Of a DNA stretch of 64,000 nucleotides, positions 44,463-52,536 are shown piece by piece. The DNA is from Sulfitobacter sp. DSM 110093 (lineage in GTDB: Bacteria > Pseudomonadota > Alphaproteobacteria > Rhodobacterales > Rhodobacteraceae). The notes below the pieces were generated by a model, which was given only the letters and a program-made list of their open reading frames with translations, had not been told where the DNA came from and did no database searches. Both the position numbers and the translations under genes were made by a program. Position 1 is the stretch's first letter; every line of letters begins with the position of its first letter. The stretch lies in contig NZ_CP085170.1 of assembly GCF_022788715.1 (NCBI RefSeq), positions 186,001-250,000 of the forward strand, in the 5' to 3' direction.

Positions 44463-45803
44463 ATGCCCGACGCTTCTGAACGCTTGTCCCTTCCCTATTT
44501 GATGCCAGCACAGGCGCAGAAACATGTAACCCACAATGAGGCGCTGCACCGGCTTGACCTTTTGGTGCAGCTTGCGGTGGAGAGCTTTGATGCCAGTACA
44601 CCGCCGGCCCTGCCGCAGGCGGGGGAGATTCATGCGCTTGGCGGCGCGCCCACCGACGCTTGGGCGGGCCATGCTGGTGAACTGGCCGCTTGGACGGAGG
44701 GGAACTGGCAATTCATAGAACCGCAAGAGGGCTGGCAGGCGCTGGACAAATCCACAGGCACGTTGCGCCGCCGCAATGTCGGAGGTTGGTCGGATGTTGC
44801 CTTGCCCGATCTGACGGCCCTGCCCGGTGTGGGGGTCAACACAAGCTACGATAGCGCCAATCGCATGGCGGTCTCTTCTAGCGCGACATTGCTCAATCAC
44901 GAGGGGGCGGGGCATCAGCTAAAGCTGAACAAAGCCAGCACAGGCGATACGGCGAGCTTGTTGTTCCAAACCGATTGGTCGGGCCGGGCCGAAATGGGCA
45001 CGGCAGGAGAGGATGATTTTGCCATTAAGGTCAGCGCAGATGGCAGTTTTTGGTCCACCGCGCTTGCCTTTGACGCAGCTACGGGCATGGCGTCGGGCAT
45101 GGCGCTGACCCAAACTGTGGACGACGCGACTGTGGGCCGCTTGATCCGGGTAGGTGATTTCGGCATTGGGGCGGATGCCGGGCCACTTGTGACCGACCTC
45201 AATGCGCACCTGCTTTCCGGCAATTATTCGGGCTATGGCGGCGGCCATATGCAGGCACCTCTGGGCGATAATCCTTTCCCCACATTGGACGGGGTCTTTG
45301 GCCTACATTGCGGCAATAGCACCTTGGGCGGGCAGAACGCTTACCTCTGGCAAATCGCGATCGGGATCGACACGCCCGGGCTGGCCTTTCGGGTGCGGGC
45401 CAATGACGTTTGGGGGGCTTGGCAGGGTCTGTGGTCGGGGGCCAACACGACTGTCGATGCCAATGGTTTCATCAAAGAAGCGAGTCCGATCCTGCGCCTG
45501 TTCAGTGATACCTCCGAAGAGCCCGCGGTGCCTTTGAACGCAGCTTTTGAGCGGCTGGATGTTGGGCAATATGCCCTGACAGGTGTTCCGCCTCTCGCGT
45601 CAAAAGGCTGGCAGATCGAAGTCCCGCAGGACGCTAATGGCAATCGCTTGATCTATGTCGATTGTGACTATGACGCGAAACTGGGCGCGCTGCATGTCGA
45701 GACCAGCAAGGTGATTTGGCAAGACGGCTGGGCCGCAGGTCAGCCCTGTGACATCCCCGAAGGCCGTTGGGTTGACCTTCGGTTTGACATGCCAACGCGG
45801 TGA
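44463..45803 (+). CDS. DUF2793 domain-containing protein
   Basis: A 446-residue protein. The N-terminal part (LPYLMPAQAQKHVTHNEAL, residues 10-28) is the DUF2793 signature, common in Rhodobacterales and in phage-tail-like genes of that group. The rest is beta-rich and repetitive, with GSFWSTALAFDAATG and GLHCGNSTLGG, like a tail-fibre or surface-binding module. No signal peptide is visible. It stands alone between ugd and a convergent dehydratase gene, and no phage structural genes are near. Role unknown, possibly a receptor-binding remnant or a cell-surface protein. Confidence 0.75.
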   Translation: MPDASERLSLPYLMPAQAQKHVTHNEALHRLDLLVQLAVESFDASTPPALPQAGEIHALGGAPTDAWAGHAGELAAWTEGNWQFIEPQEGWQALDKSTGTLRRRNVGGWSDVALPDLTALPGVGVNTSYDSANRMAVSSSATLLNHEGAGHQLKLNKASTGDTASLLFQTDWSGRAEMGTAGEDDFAIKVSADGSFWSTALAFDAATGMASGMALTQTVDDATVGRLIRVGDFGIGADAGPLVTDLNAHLLSGNYSGYGGGHMQAPLGDNPFPTLDGVFGLHCGNSTLGGQNAYLWQIAIGIDTPGLAFRVRANDVWGAWQGLWSGANTTVDANGFIKEASPILRLFSDTSEEPAVPLNAAFERLDVGQYALTGVPPLASKGWQIEVPQDANGNRLIYVDCDYDAKLGALHVETSKVIWQDGWAAGQPCDIPEGRWVDLRFDMPTR

Positions 45804-45813
45804 TCCCCTTGCC

Positions 45814-45841
45814 CCGGCCCGCCGTTAGCGCAACGGGCCGG
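45814..45841. terminator. Hairpin between convergent genes
   Basis: CCGGCCCG (45814-45821) and CGGGCCGG (45834-45841) are perfect complements with a 12-base loop, between the DUF2793 gene and the dehydratase gene, which converge. It could serve as a two-way terminator, though no clear T run follows. Confidence 0.5.
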
Positions 45842-45848
45842 AAGGTAT

Positions 45849-46811
45849 TTAGATTATCCCGCGCAATTGCTCGACCTCATAGTTACCACCGCAAAGCAGC
45901 ACGACAGAGGTTTGGCCCGCGTATTTCTGCGAGTCACCCGAGTAAGCCGCCAGTGCCAAAGCTGCTGCACCTTCAACGAGCATATTTTCTTCCCACGCCA
46001 ACAGCTTCAGCGCGGCGGCGATTTGCTCTTCGTCGCAATGCACGATCTCGTCGATCACCTCGCTGGCCATCGGCAGGGTAAGCGAGTCTGCGTCGACCCC
46101 GCCCGCCACGCCGTCAGCCAACGTATCAAGATGCTCGGTCTCGACAATCTTGCCCGCTTTGATCGAGGCGGCCAAGGCGCAACTGTGTGTGGCGCTGACG
46201 CCGATGACGCGGGTCTGAGGTGAGAATTCCTTGATCACCGATCCCATGCCCGAGATCAGACCACCGCCGCCCATTGAAATGAAGACGTTGTCTACCCCTT
46301 CAATCTGATCGAGCAGTTCCAGCGCGGCGGTGCCTTGGCCTGCGATCACCTCGGCGTCGTTATAGGGCGAGATATAGGTATATCCCTCGGCCTCGGCCAA
46401 CTGCTGTGCGTGCAGTTCCGACAACGAAGCATCGGCGCCATGGATCACAACCTTGGTGCCGAAACCTTCGATGGTTCTGCGCTTCTTGGCGACGACGGTT
46501 TCAGGCAGCACGACGATCAACTCATGCCCCGTGGTCTGGGCGGCAAGCGAACAGGCGATGCCGTGGTTGCCAGAGGATGCGGTAATGACCGGACGGTCAA
46601 GCGGCACAGTCGTCAGCTTGGCATTGGCACCGCGCAGTTTGAACGATCCGGTGTGCTGGAAATTCTCGGTCTTGTAGAACAGCCGCGTGTCCCCTTCCAT
46701 CGGCAGGCGCGAAGCAATCACAGGCGTGCGGTAGATCGCGCCAGCGATCTTACGGTGAACCGCGCAAGACCGGGCGGCGGATTGAGCAACGAGTTCAGAG
46801 ACAGGGGACAT
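45849..46811 (-). CDS. PLP-dependent threonine dehydratase family enzyme (EutB/BhcB-like)
   Basis: A 320-residue fold type II PLP enzyme. Lys58 (TGSFKLRGAN) binds PLP, SSGNHGIA holds the substrate carboxylate and SMGGGGLISG the phosphate. Close relatives include threonine dehydratase, EutB of hydroxyectoine use and 3-hydroxyaspartate dehydratase of the beta-hydroxyaspartate cycle. It is paired with an ornithine-cyclodeaminase-like gene, as both EutB and BhcB are, but the other genes of either pathway are absent. ATG 46811 was chosen; ATG 46823 is possible. It probably removes water or ammonia from a 3-hydroxyamino acid. Confidence 0.75.
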   Translation of the reverse strand: MSPVSELVAQSAARSCAVHRKIAGAIYRTPVIASRLPMEGDTRLFYKTENFQHTGSFKLRGANAKLTTVPLDRPVITASSGNHGIACSLAAQTTGHELIVVLPETVVAKKRRTIEGFGTKVVIHGADASLSELHAQQLAEAEGYTYISPYNDAEVIAGQGTAALELLDQIEGVDNVFISMGGGGLISGMGSVIKEFSPQTRVIGVSATHSCALAASIKAGKIVETEHLDTLADGVAGGVDADSLTLPMASEVIDEIVHCDEEQIAAALKLLAWEENMLVEGAAALALAAYSGDSQKYAGQTSVVLLCGGNYEVEQLRGII

Positions 46812-46827
46812 GGCAGTTTCCATCGTT

Positions 46828-47787
46828 TTAGGTGAGGTCAGGATGTGCGGATTGAAGCACCGCGAGCGAAATGGCAGCATCTTGAACTGCGAGGCCGGTA
46901 AGATCGGCAATGGTGATCTGCGCCTCATCGGCCCTGCCGGGATGCGCGCCCGCAAGGACAGCGCCAAGAGCCACCACATCGCCTGAAATTCCGCCCGCCG
47001 TTTCGGCTGTGGCGAATTCACCGTGATGCAGCGACTGCGCGGCAAGATCACAAACCAGCAGATCAGCGGCCGTCACCAGATCAGTCGCCAATTCCTGCTT
47101 GCCGGGGCTGTCTGCCCCAACAGCAGTGATATGCGTACCCGGCGCGATCCAATTGCGCGCGATCAGCGGGGCTTTGGCTGGTGTGGTGGTGATAATGACC
47201 TGCGCCGCGCGGGCTGCGGCTTCCAGATCGGCGGCAGCAGTCGCGATTAGCCCGTCGGCTTGAAGTTCATCACAGGCCGTCTGCACCTTGTCCGCGTCGC
47301 GGCCCCAGATGGCAAAGGTCAATTTCCGTTCTGGCAATAGCGCCTGTAAACAGCGCGCCTGAAAGCGACATTGCAGCCCGGTGCCGACAATCAGCACACG
47401 GTCAAACCCGTCTACGCCAAGCGCACGGCTGGCCAGCGCGCCACCCAACCCGGTGCGCATATCGGTCAGCCATCCTCCATCGCGCAATATCGCAAGCGGC
47501 GCACCGGTGGTGGCCGAGAACATCAGGTTCAGCCCGTTGGAACTGGGCAGTCCTTTTGACGGATTGTCATAAAATCCGGTGGCGACCTTGATGACGAAGC
47601 CCCCGGTGCCCAGCACATGGCCCGTTTTTACATGGCAATCGCCATTGGCATCATCAAAGCCCAGATAGGTCACCGGTGGGGCCTGAACGCGGCCTTCAGC
47701 AGAGGCAATATAAGCCGCTTCTATCGCCTGCGCCGCCGTGGACAGATCAAAATGTTCTCGAATTTGGCTTTTGTTCAGGTCGATCAC
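46828..47787 (-). CDS. Ornithine cyclodeaminase/mu-crystallin family protein (EutC/BhcD-like)
   Basis: A 319-residue NAD(P)-binding protein with the Rossmann loop VGTGLQCRFQARCL near residues 134-147 and GADSPGKQEL near 219, typical of this family. Members include ornithine cyclodeaminase, EutC and iminosuccinate reductase BhcD, which reduce or cyclise imines. It directly precedes the dehydratase gene and likely acts on its imine or keto product. Name and substrate stay open because the companion genes of the ectoine or hydroxyaspartate pathways are missing. Confidence 0.78.
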   Translation of the reverse strand: MIDLNKSQIREHFDLSTAAQAIEAAYIASAEGRVQAPPVTYLGFDDANGDCHVKTGHVLGTGGFVIKVATGFYDNPSKGLPSSNGLNLMFSATTGAPLAILRDGGWLTDMRTGLGGALASRALGVDGFDRVLIVGTGLQCRFQARCLQALLPERKLTFAIWGRDADKVQTACDELQADGLIATAAADLEAAARAAQVIITTTPAKAPLIARNWIAPGTHITAVGADSPGKQELATDLVTAADLLVCDLAAQSLHHGEFATAETAGGISGDVVALGAVLAGAHPGRADEAQITIADLTGLAVQDAAISLAVLQSAHPDLT

Positions 47788-47800
47788 GCACGGCTCCCTT

Positions 47801-47826
47801 GGGTCACTCCCATTATCGGTTGACCC
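47801..47826. promoter_or_regulatory. Inverted repeat in divergent promoter
   Basis: GGGTCA (47801-47806) and TGACCC (47821-47826) are perfect inverted repeats with a 14-base spacer, between the cyclodeaminase-like gene (start 47787) and the regulator gene (start 47887). The following 47831-47870 stretch is AT-rich and probably contains the promoters. Confidence 0.45.
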
Positions 47827-47886
47827 GGTTTCTGGATCGAATTATCTAATTTCAAATTTACTGTCAATCAACGGAATGCCCCGCAG

Positions 47887-48507
47887 ATGCCTGACCCGAC
47901 CTTTGACAATGCATGCGCCACCGCAGAGGCCATTGTCTTTCTTTTTGGCATACGCGTCGAAGTGGTGGTTCATGATCTGACTGCCGAGCGTATCGCCCAT
48001 ATTGCCAACCCCCTGTCACAGCGCAGCATTGGCGATCCGTCGAACATGCATGAGATCGAGCTTGGCGAAGCCCCGGTGATCGGCCCCTATGAAAAAGTAA
48101 ATTGGGACGGCTCAACCCTCCGTTCGATCAGTATCCTGCAACGCCGCGCGGATGGCGCGGCGGCCTATGTGATTTGCATTAATCACGATCAGGCCGACCT
48201 GCTGGCACTGCGCCGAGTGGCAGAGGCGCTTGGCCCCGCACCTTTGGAGAACGTTGAGCCACAGGCGCTGCTGCGCAATGATTGGCACGACAGGCTCAAC
48301 AGCTATGCCAGCGCTTGGTGCCGTGACCGAGGACTGAGGATTGATGCACTCGGGCGCGATGACCGCCGCGTGTTGATTGGTGAGCTGTCCGCCTCTGGTG
48401 CGTTGGCCGAACGCCATGCGGCCGCCTATGTAGCACGCATGGTCGGGGTCAGCCGCGCTACGATCTATAACGACCTAAAGGCCCGCAGTGAGGGGGAAGC
48501 AGAATGA
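47887..48507 (+). CDS. YheO/DauR-type PAS-HTH transcriptional regulator
   Basis: A 206-residue regulator with an N-terminal YheO-like PAS domain (VEVVVHDLTAERIAHIANPL, residues about 24-43) and a C-terminal HTH (YVARMVGVSRATIYNDLKA). The family includes DauR, which senses D-arginine use. It is divergent from the dehydratase/cyclodeaminase pair and overlaps the M20 deacylase gene by 4 bases. It likely controls both units in response to an amino-acid-like ligand. Confidence 0.82.
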   Translation: MPDPTFDNACATAEAIVFLFGIRVEVVVHDLTAERIAHIANPLSQRSIGDPSNMHEIELGEAPVIGPYEKVNWDGSTLRSISILQRRADGAAAYVICINHDQADLLALRRVAEALGPAPLENVEPQALLRNDWHDRLNSYASAWCRDRGLRIDALGRDDRRVLIGELSASGALAERHAAAYVARMVGVSRATIYNDLKARSEGEAE

Positions 48508-49655
48508 GCGATATATCAAAGGCACTTAACCTGCTGGAAAAACTGATCGCCTTTCCCACTGCTTCGCATCGCTCTAACCGCGCGCTGGTTGCTTTCATCT
48601 CGGATTACCTGACTGAGCTGGGCGTCGAGCATCATGTATTTCCCGACGAGACGGGTGAGAAAGAAGGGTTGATCGCCCATATCGGGCCGCAGATCGAAGG
48701 CGCAGTCATTCTGTCAGGCCATACCGATGTTGTGCCGACCGACGGACAATCTTGGCAGCACGATCCTTGGACACTTACGCTGGAGGACGGGCGTTACTAC
48801 GGGCGCGGCACCTGTGACATGAAAGGGTTCTTAGCGTTGGTTCTGGCTGCCGTGCCGCAAATGCTGGCGCAGCCGTTGGCCCGCCCCATCCAATTGGCGT
48901 TTTCCTATGATGAGGAACCCGGCTGCCTTGGCACCCTGCCCTTGATAGACGCGCTGGCACAGCATTACCCGCGCGCCGAAAGCGTGATCGTTGGCGAGCC
49001 GACGCAGATGAAAGTGGTGACCGGCCATAAGGGTGGGATCGGGATTAAGACCACCCTGCGCGGGCTGGCGGCGCATAGCTCGAACCCCGGGCGCGGGGTT
49101 TCGGCCATCGCTCATGCGCTGCCGCTGATCGACTGGCATGAGCGGCAAATGGAACAAGAGGCCGAAAGCGCGGGGCCGAGTGGTTTCGACCCCTCCTTTA
49201 CAACGCTTCAGGTGGGCACTCTGCACGGCGGAACGGCATTGAATACCGTGCCCGACGCCTGCGTCTTTGAAAGCGACATCCGCTATGTGCCGCTCCAGAC
49301 CGCCGACGATTGGATCGCTGCCTACCGGGCCGAGGCCGCCAAGGTCGAAGCCGCGATGCAGGCCCGCCACCCTGAGGCCAGCGTAACGCTGAGCGATATC
49401 GACATCGCCCCGGCACTGGCCCCCGAACCCGGCAATGCGGCCGAAGAATTGGCGCGGCGGCTGACCGGCGACAACTCCGACACCCTCGTCGCCTATCAGA
49501 CCGAGGCCGGGCATTTTCAGGGCGCGGGCTATGCCACTGTGGTCTGCGGACCGGGCAGCATCACACAGGCCCATCAAGCGGATGAGTATATCACCGCCGA
49601 TGAGTTGCGCCGCGGGGCCGATTTTCTGTCAAAGCTGATCGACAGTCTCCGCTGA
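48504..49655 (+). CDS. M20 family acetylornithine deacetylase-like amidohydrolase
   Basis: A 383-residue zinc-dependent deacylase. Metal ligands and catalytic residues are clear: His73 and Asp75 (SGHTDVVP), Asp105 (RGTCDMKG) and Glu137-Glu138 (YDEEPGC). It is annotated ArgE-like by similarity, but its operon partner is a DauR-type regulator rather than arginine biosynthesis genes. It probably frees an amino acid from an N-acyl or N-carbamoyl form. It overlaps the convergent aminotransferase gene by 27 bases at the 3' end. Confidence 0.84.
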   Translation: MSDISKALNLLEKLIAFPTASHRSNRALVAFISDYLTELGVEHHVFPDETGEKEGLIAHIGPQIEGAVILSGHTDVVPTDGQSWQHDPWTLTLEDGRYYGRGTCDMKGFLALVLAAVPQMLAQPLARPIQLAFSYDEEPGCLGTLPLIDALAQHYPRAESVIVGEPTQMKVVTGHKGGIGIKTTLRGLAAHSSNPGRGVSAIAHALPLIDWHERQMEQEAESAGPSGFDPSFTTLQVGTLHGGTALNTVPDACVFESDIRYVPLQTADDWIAAYRAEAAKVEAAMQARHPEASVTLSDIDIAPALAPEPGNAAEELARRLTGDNSDTLVAYQTEAGHFQGAGYATVVCGPGSITQAHQADEYITADELRRGADFLSKLIDSLR

Positions 49656-50780
49656 GTTGACGCCTTGCCGCTCAAGGAAGGCCGAGACGCGTTCCAATCC
49701 GGCGCGCAGATCCGCCGTGGGATTGGCATAGCCGATGCGCAACCAGCCCTCCATGTCCATCGCGCTGCCGGGGGTGAAAAGCACGCCTTCCGCCTCAAGC
49801 AATTGCGTGCAGAAATCCCGCGAGGGCAGCGGCAGGTCATATTTCAACAATGCCGTCGTGCCGGACTTAGGCTTGACCCAAGAAATCAACGCCTCACCCT
49901 CAACCCAGTCAGACAGGATCGCAAGGTTCTCACGGGTGATGCGATGGGCGCGTTCAAGGATTTTCCCACGGTTCTCCAGCGCGAGGGCCGAGAAATACTC
50001 ATCAATTTGACCGACAGAAATGGTATTATAGTCACGGTGGATCATAATCCGTTCTAGCAAATCGCGCGGACCTGCGACCCAACCGACGCGCAGCCCGGCA
50101 AGTGAATAGGCCTTGGACATGCCCGCCGTGCTGATGCCCTTGTCGTAGAGATCGCAGATCGACGCGGTATAGCCGTCGCCCGCCTGATCGGTCCCGCGGT
50201 AGACCTCATCGCAGAGCACCCAAGCATCGCTGCCGCGCGCAATCTCCGCGATTTGGGTCAGCATCTCGCGGTCCATCAAAGCGCCGGTGGGGTTGTTGGG
50301 GTTATTTGTTGCGATCATCCGCGTATCGGGGCGCATCATGGCGCGCAATGCGTTGAGATCGGGCAGAAAGCCGTTCTCTTCGCGCAGGTGCAGCAACTCA
50401 ACCTCGGCGCCGATGCTTTCTGGGATGGAGTAATGCTGCTGATAGGTTGGCACGATGGCGATGACGTGATCACCACGGCTAACAAATGTTTGATGCACCA
50501 ATGAGTTCGCGCCAATGGTGCCATGGGTCGTTAGCACATTGTCGCGGGCCTGCGCCTCGTAAAGCCCCGCCACCGCGTCGCGCAGCCGGTCGGAACCCTC
50601 AATCGCGCCGTATCCCATCCGCATCTCGCGCAGTTCGCCTAAGACGCTGTTGTCGACGCCCGCCATGTCGATCAACTCGCCTAGAGTGATCGAATCCACG
50701 CAGGTTTCGGCAAGGTTATAGCGGCAGTGGTTCTCGAATTCGTTCATCCACATTTCAACGCCGAAGGTTTTGATATCCAT
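49629..50780 (-). CDS. Class I/II PLP aminotransferase
   Basis: A 383-residue fold type I aminotransferase. Lys223 (GMSKAYSLAGLRVGW) holds PLP, NNPNNPTG (residues 159-166) is the substrate/PLP segment and CDEVYRG carries the PLP-binding Asp and Tyr. The C-terminal RIGYAN holds the carboxylate-binding Arg. It precedes the serine hydrolase gene. The amino donor and acceptor are unknown; a role in the same amino-acid catabolic cassette is inferred from position. Confidence 0.85.
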   Translation of the reverse strand: MDIKTFGVEMWMNEFENHCRYNLAETCVDSITLGELIDMAGVDNSVLGELREMRMGYGAIEGSDRLRDAVAGLYEAQARDNVLTTHGTIGANSLVHQTFVSRGDHVIAIVPTYQQHYSIPESIGAEVELLHLREENGFLPDLNALRAMMRPDTRMIATNNPNNPTGALMDREMLTQIAEIARGSDAWVLCDEVYRGTDQAGDGYTASICDLYDKGISTAGMSKAYSLAGLRVGWVAGPRDLLERIMIHRDYNTISVGQIDEYFSALALENRGKILERAHRITRENLAILSDWVEGEALISWVKPKSGTTALLKYDLPLPSRDFCTQLLEAEGVLFTPGSAMDMEGWLRIGYANPTADLRAGLERVSAFLERQGVNSAETVDQL

Positions 50781-50799
50781 CGTGTAGTCCTCTCGATTA

Positions 50800-51882
50800 T
50801 CAGCTGCGGGCCGAGCCGGTTAATGCCGCCATCAGCAGTTCCAGAAACTTGGGCGCCTGCGGTGGGGCGAGCCAACGCATGACTGCCACGATCTCTTGCT
50901 CCGGTGCGATCCAGATCGTATGACCGCCCGCACCCTGTGCGCTAAAGGCGGTCTCGGGCAGTGCTGGGTTGGCGTCCTGCCCCCGGTTCAGCCACCACAG
51001 GAAACCGTATTTGTCGAGGGTCGGCGTGGGCGTCAGCGACTGCCGCATCCAGTCATCGGGTAGGATCTGCGCGCCTTCCCATTGGCCGTTTTGACAGATG
51101 AACTGACCAAATTTCGCGTGATCATCCGCCCCGATGAAAAGCCCGCCGCCCCAGTGCCCGCCACCGGTGACCGACTGAACACGTGTGCCGTCGATCTCGA
51201 CCCAAGAGGTCGAGTATCCCTCCCACCGCCAATCGGCGGACGCGCCAATCGGGTCCATGACCCGTTCGCGCAGCACCTCAGGCAAGGGTCTGGCAAACCG
51301 GCACAGCAGTGCATAGGCAAGCGCGTTCACCCGCACATCGTTGTATTCATAGTAGCTCCCCGGCGCACCGATATCGCGCAGCTGCCCCTTACGGCTGTTG
51401 TCAGCGTCGACCCCAATCTGGCGATAGTGATCGACCTGATCATCCTTGCCAAAAACCTCACCGCGCCATTCGCTGTTCATCTGCAGCATGTACCGCCATG
51501 TGATGCGCCCGTTATGGTCGCCTGCGAAATGCGGGCCGGAAACGCTCTCCCCCACCGGCGCGTCGAGGTCGGTGATCAACCCATCCTTCACCGCCAATCC
51601 GGCCAGCACCGAAAGATAGCTTTTGGCGATTGAGAACGTCATGTCGGTGCGCGTGGTATCGCCCCAGTCGGCCACTCGTTCGCCGCGGTGCAAGATCACC
51701 CCCGCAGGCCCGCCGCGCGGCGCGACGGGGCCGACGATCTCTGTCCATGGGCCGCTCTCATTCCACTCTCGGTTCCCAACATAGGCGCCATCGGGGTAGT
51801 ACATCTCACGCGGCCACGCGGTCTCATGGGCCAAGGCGTGATCGACGGCGGCTTGCAAAGCGGGGGTGGCGGCGAATGTCAT
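50800..51882 (-). CDS. Serine hydrolase (class C beta-lactamase family)
   Basis: A 360-residue penicillin-binding-protein-like hydrolase. Ser84 and Lys87 form the SxxK motif (SIAKSYLS), and the Tyr of YEYND is likely the YxN general base. No clear signal peptide is seen, so it may be a cytoplasmic esterase or amidase rather than a beta-lactamase. It heads the operon with the aminotransferase, separated by 19 bases. It may hydrolyse an ester or amide of an amino acid derivative. Confidence 0.8.
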   Translation of the reverse strand: MTFAATPALQAAVDHALAHETAWPREMYYPDGAYVGNREWNESGPWTEIVGPVAPRGGPAGVILHRGERVADWGDTTRTDMTFSIAKSYLSVLAGLAVKDGLITDLDAPVGESVSGPHFAGDHNGRITWRYMLQMNSEWRGEVFGKDDQVDHYRQIGVDADNSRKGQLRDIGAPGSYYEYNDVRVNALAYALLCRFARPLPEVLRERVMDPIGASADWRWEGYSTSWVEIDGTRVQSVTGGGHWGGGLFIGADDHAKFGQFICQNGQWEGAQILPDDWMRQSLTPTPTLDKYGFLWWLNRGQDANPALPETAFSAQGAGGHTIWIAPEQEIVAVMRWLAPPQAPKFLELLMAALTGSARS

Positions 51883-51961
51883 TCTGCTCTCCTTGGGTTT
51901 GGGCGAACTCTTCCCAAGAGGGCGGCAATTGTAAACCGTAAAATCTATTTCATGCAGGGGT

Positions 51962-52441
51962 TTACCCGGTGATGTCAGGGTAAACTTGGCTCCGCTTTAC
52001 CACGCCATAGACAAAGCTGGTGTCGATCGACCCAATCCCGCCGATGGGATGCAGCCGCGTGCGCACGAAGCGTTCGTAATCCACCAGATCGCCCACCACG
52101 ACGCGCAGCAGGTAATCCGATAGCCCGCTCATCACGAAACATTCCAAGACCTCCGGGATCGCTTTGATCTGGCTCTCGAAGCGCTGCACTGTTTCTTCGT
52201 CATGGCCATCCAGCGTGACGCGCACCATCACTGTGACCGGTAGGCCGTAAGCCTTGGCGTCGACCTCCACACTATAGCCCCGGATCGCACCGTTCTTTTC
52301 CAACGCCCGTAGGCGGCGCAAACAGGGCGATGGCGAAAGGTTTACCTCCTGCGCGAGGTCAAGGTTGGTCATCCGACCATTGCGTTGAAGCGCGCGGATG
52401 ATTTTGCGGTCGGTTGCGTCCAATTGCGGTATCTGGGGCAT
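51962..52441 (-). CDS. Lrp/AsnC family regulator (MdeR-like)
   Basis: A 159-residue Lrp-type regulator with the HTH MTNLDLAQEVNLSPSPCLRRLRALE (residues about 24-48) and a C-terminal RAM ligand domain. ATG 52441 was chosen; the open frame to 52501 would add 20 unrelated residues. It is divergent from the methionine gamma-lyase-like gene, exactly as mdeR is with mdeAB in Pseudomonas putida, so it likely activates that operon in response to methionine or a product. Confidence 0.82.
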   Translation of the reverse strand: MPQIPQLDATDRKIIRALQRNGRMTNLDLAQEVNLSPSPCLRRLRALEKNGAIRGYSVEVDAKAYGLPVTVMVRVTLDGHDEETVQRFESQIKAIPEVLECFVMSGLSDYLLRVVVGDLVDYERFVRTRLHPIGGIGSIDTSFVYGVVKRSQVYPDITG

Positions 52442-52459
52442 AATATGCCAATTCTCCTG

Positions 52460-52530
52460 CTTTGAGGGGATATAATAGCAACCTAATGCCAAAGCGCCCA
52501 TTCGATAATGCCCCTAACAACTTTGAGGGG
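52460..52530 (+). promoter_or_regulatory. Promoter and leader repeats of the methionine gamma-lyase gene
   Basis: A perfect TATAAT lies at 52471-52476, about 60 bases before the start codon. CTTTGAGGGG occurs twice (52460-52469 and 52521-52530). The second copy holds the ribosome-binding site and can pair with CCCCT at 52511-52515, which would hide it. An Lrp site or leader control is possible. Confidence 0.45.
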
Positions 52531-52536
52531 CACTCC

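Noticed and set aside
44242..44502. 86-residue open frame before the DUF2793 gene
   Set aside because: It starts with GTG inside the ugd leader, has no ribosome-binding site, overlaps the DUF2793 start in another frame and has no recognisable domain.
44436..44536. 12-base repeat TGTAACCCACAA at 44436 and 44525
   Set aside because: One copy is inside the coding sequence of the DUF2793 domain signature, so the match is probably coincidental.
50800..51882. Beta-lactamase resistance gene
   Set aside because: Only the SxxK fold family is shared; no signal peptide is apparent and it is paired with an aminotransferase, which suits an esterase or amidase in metabolism.
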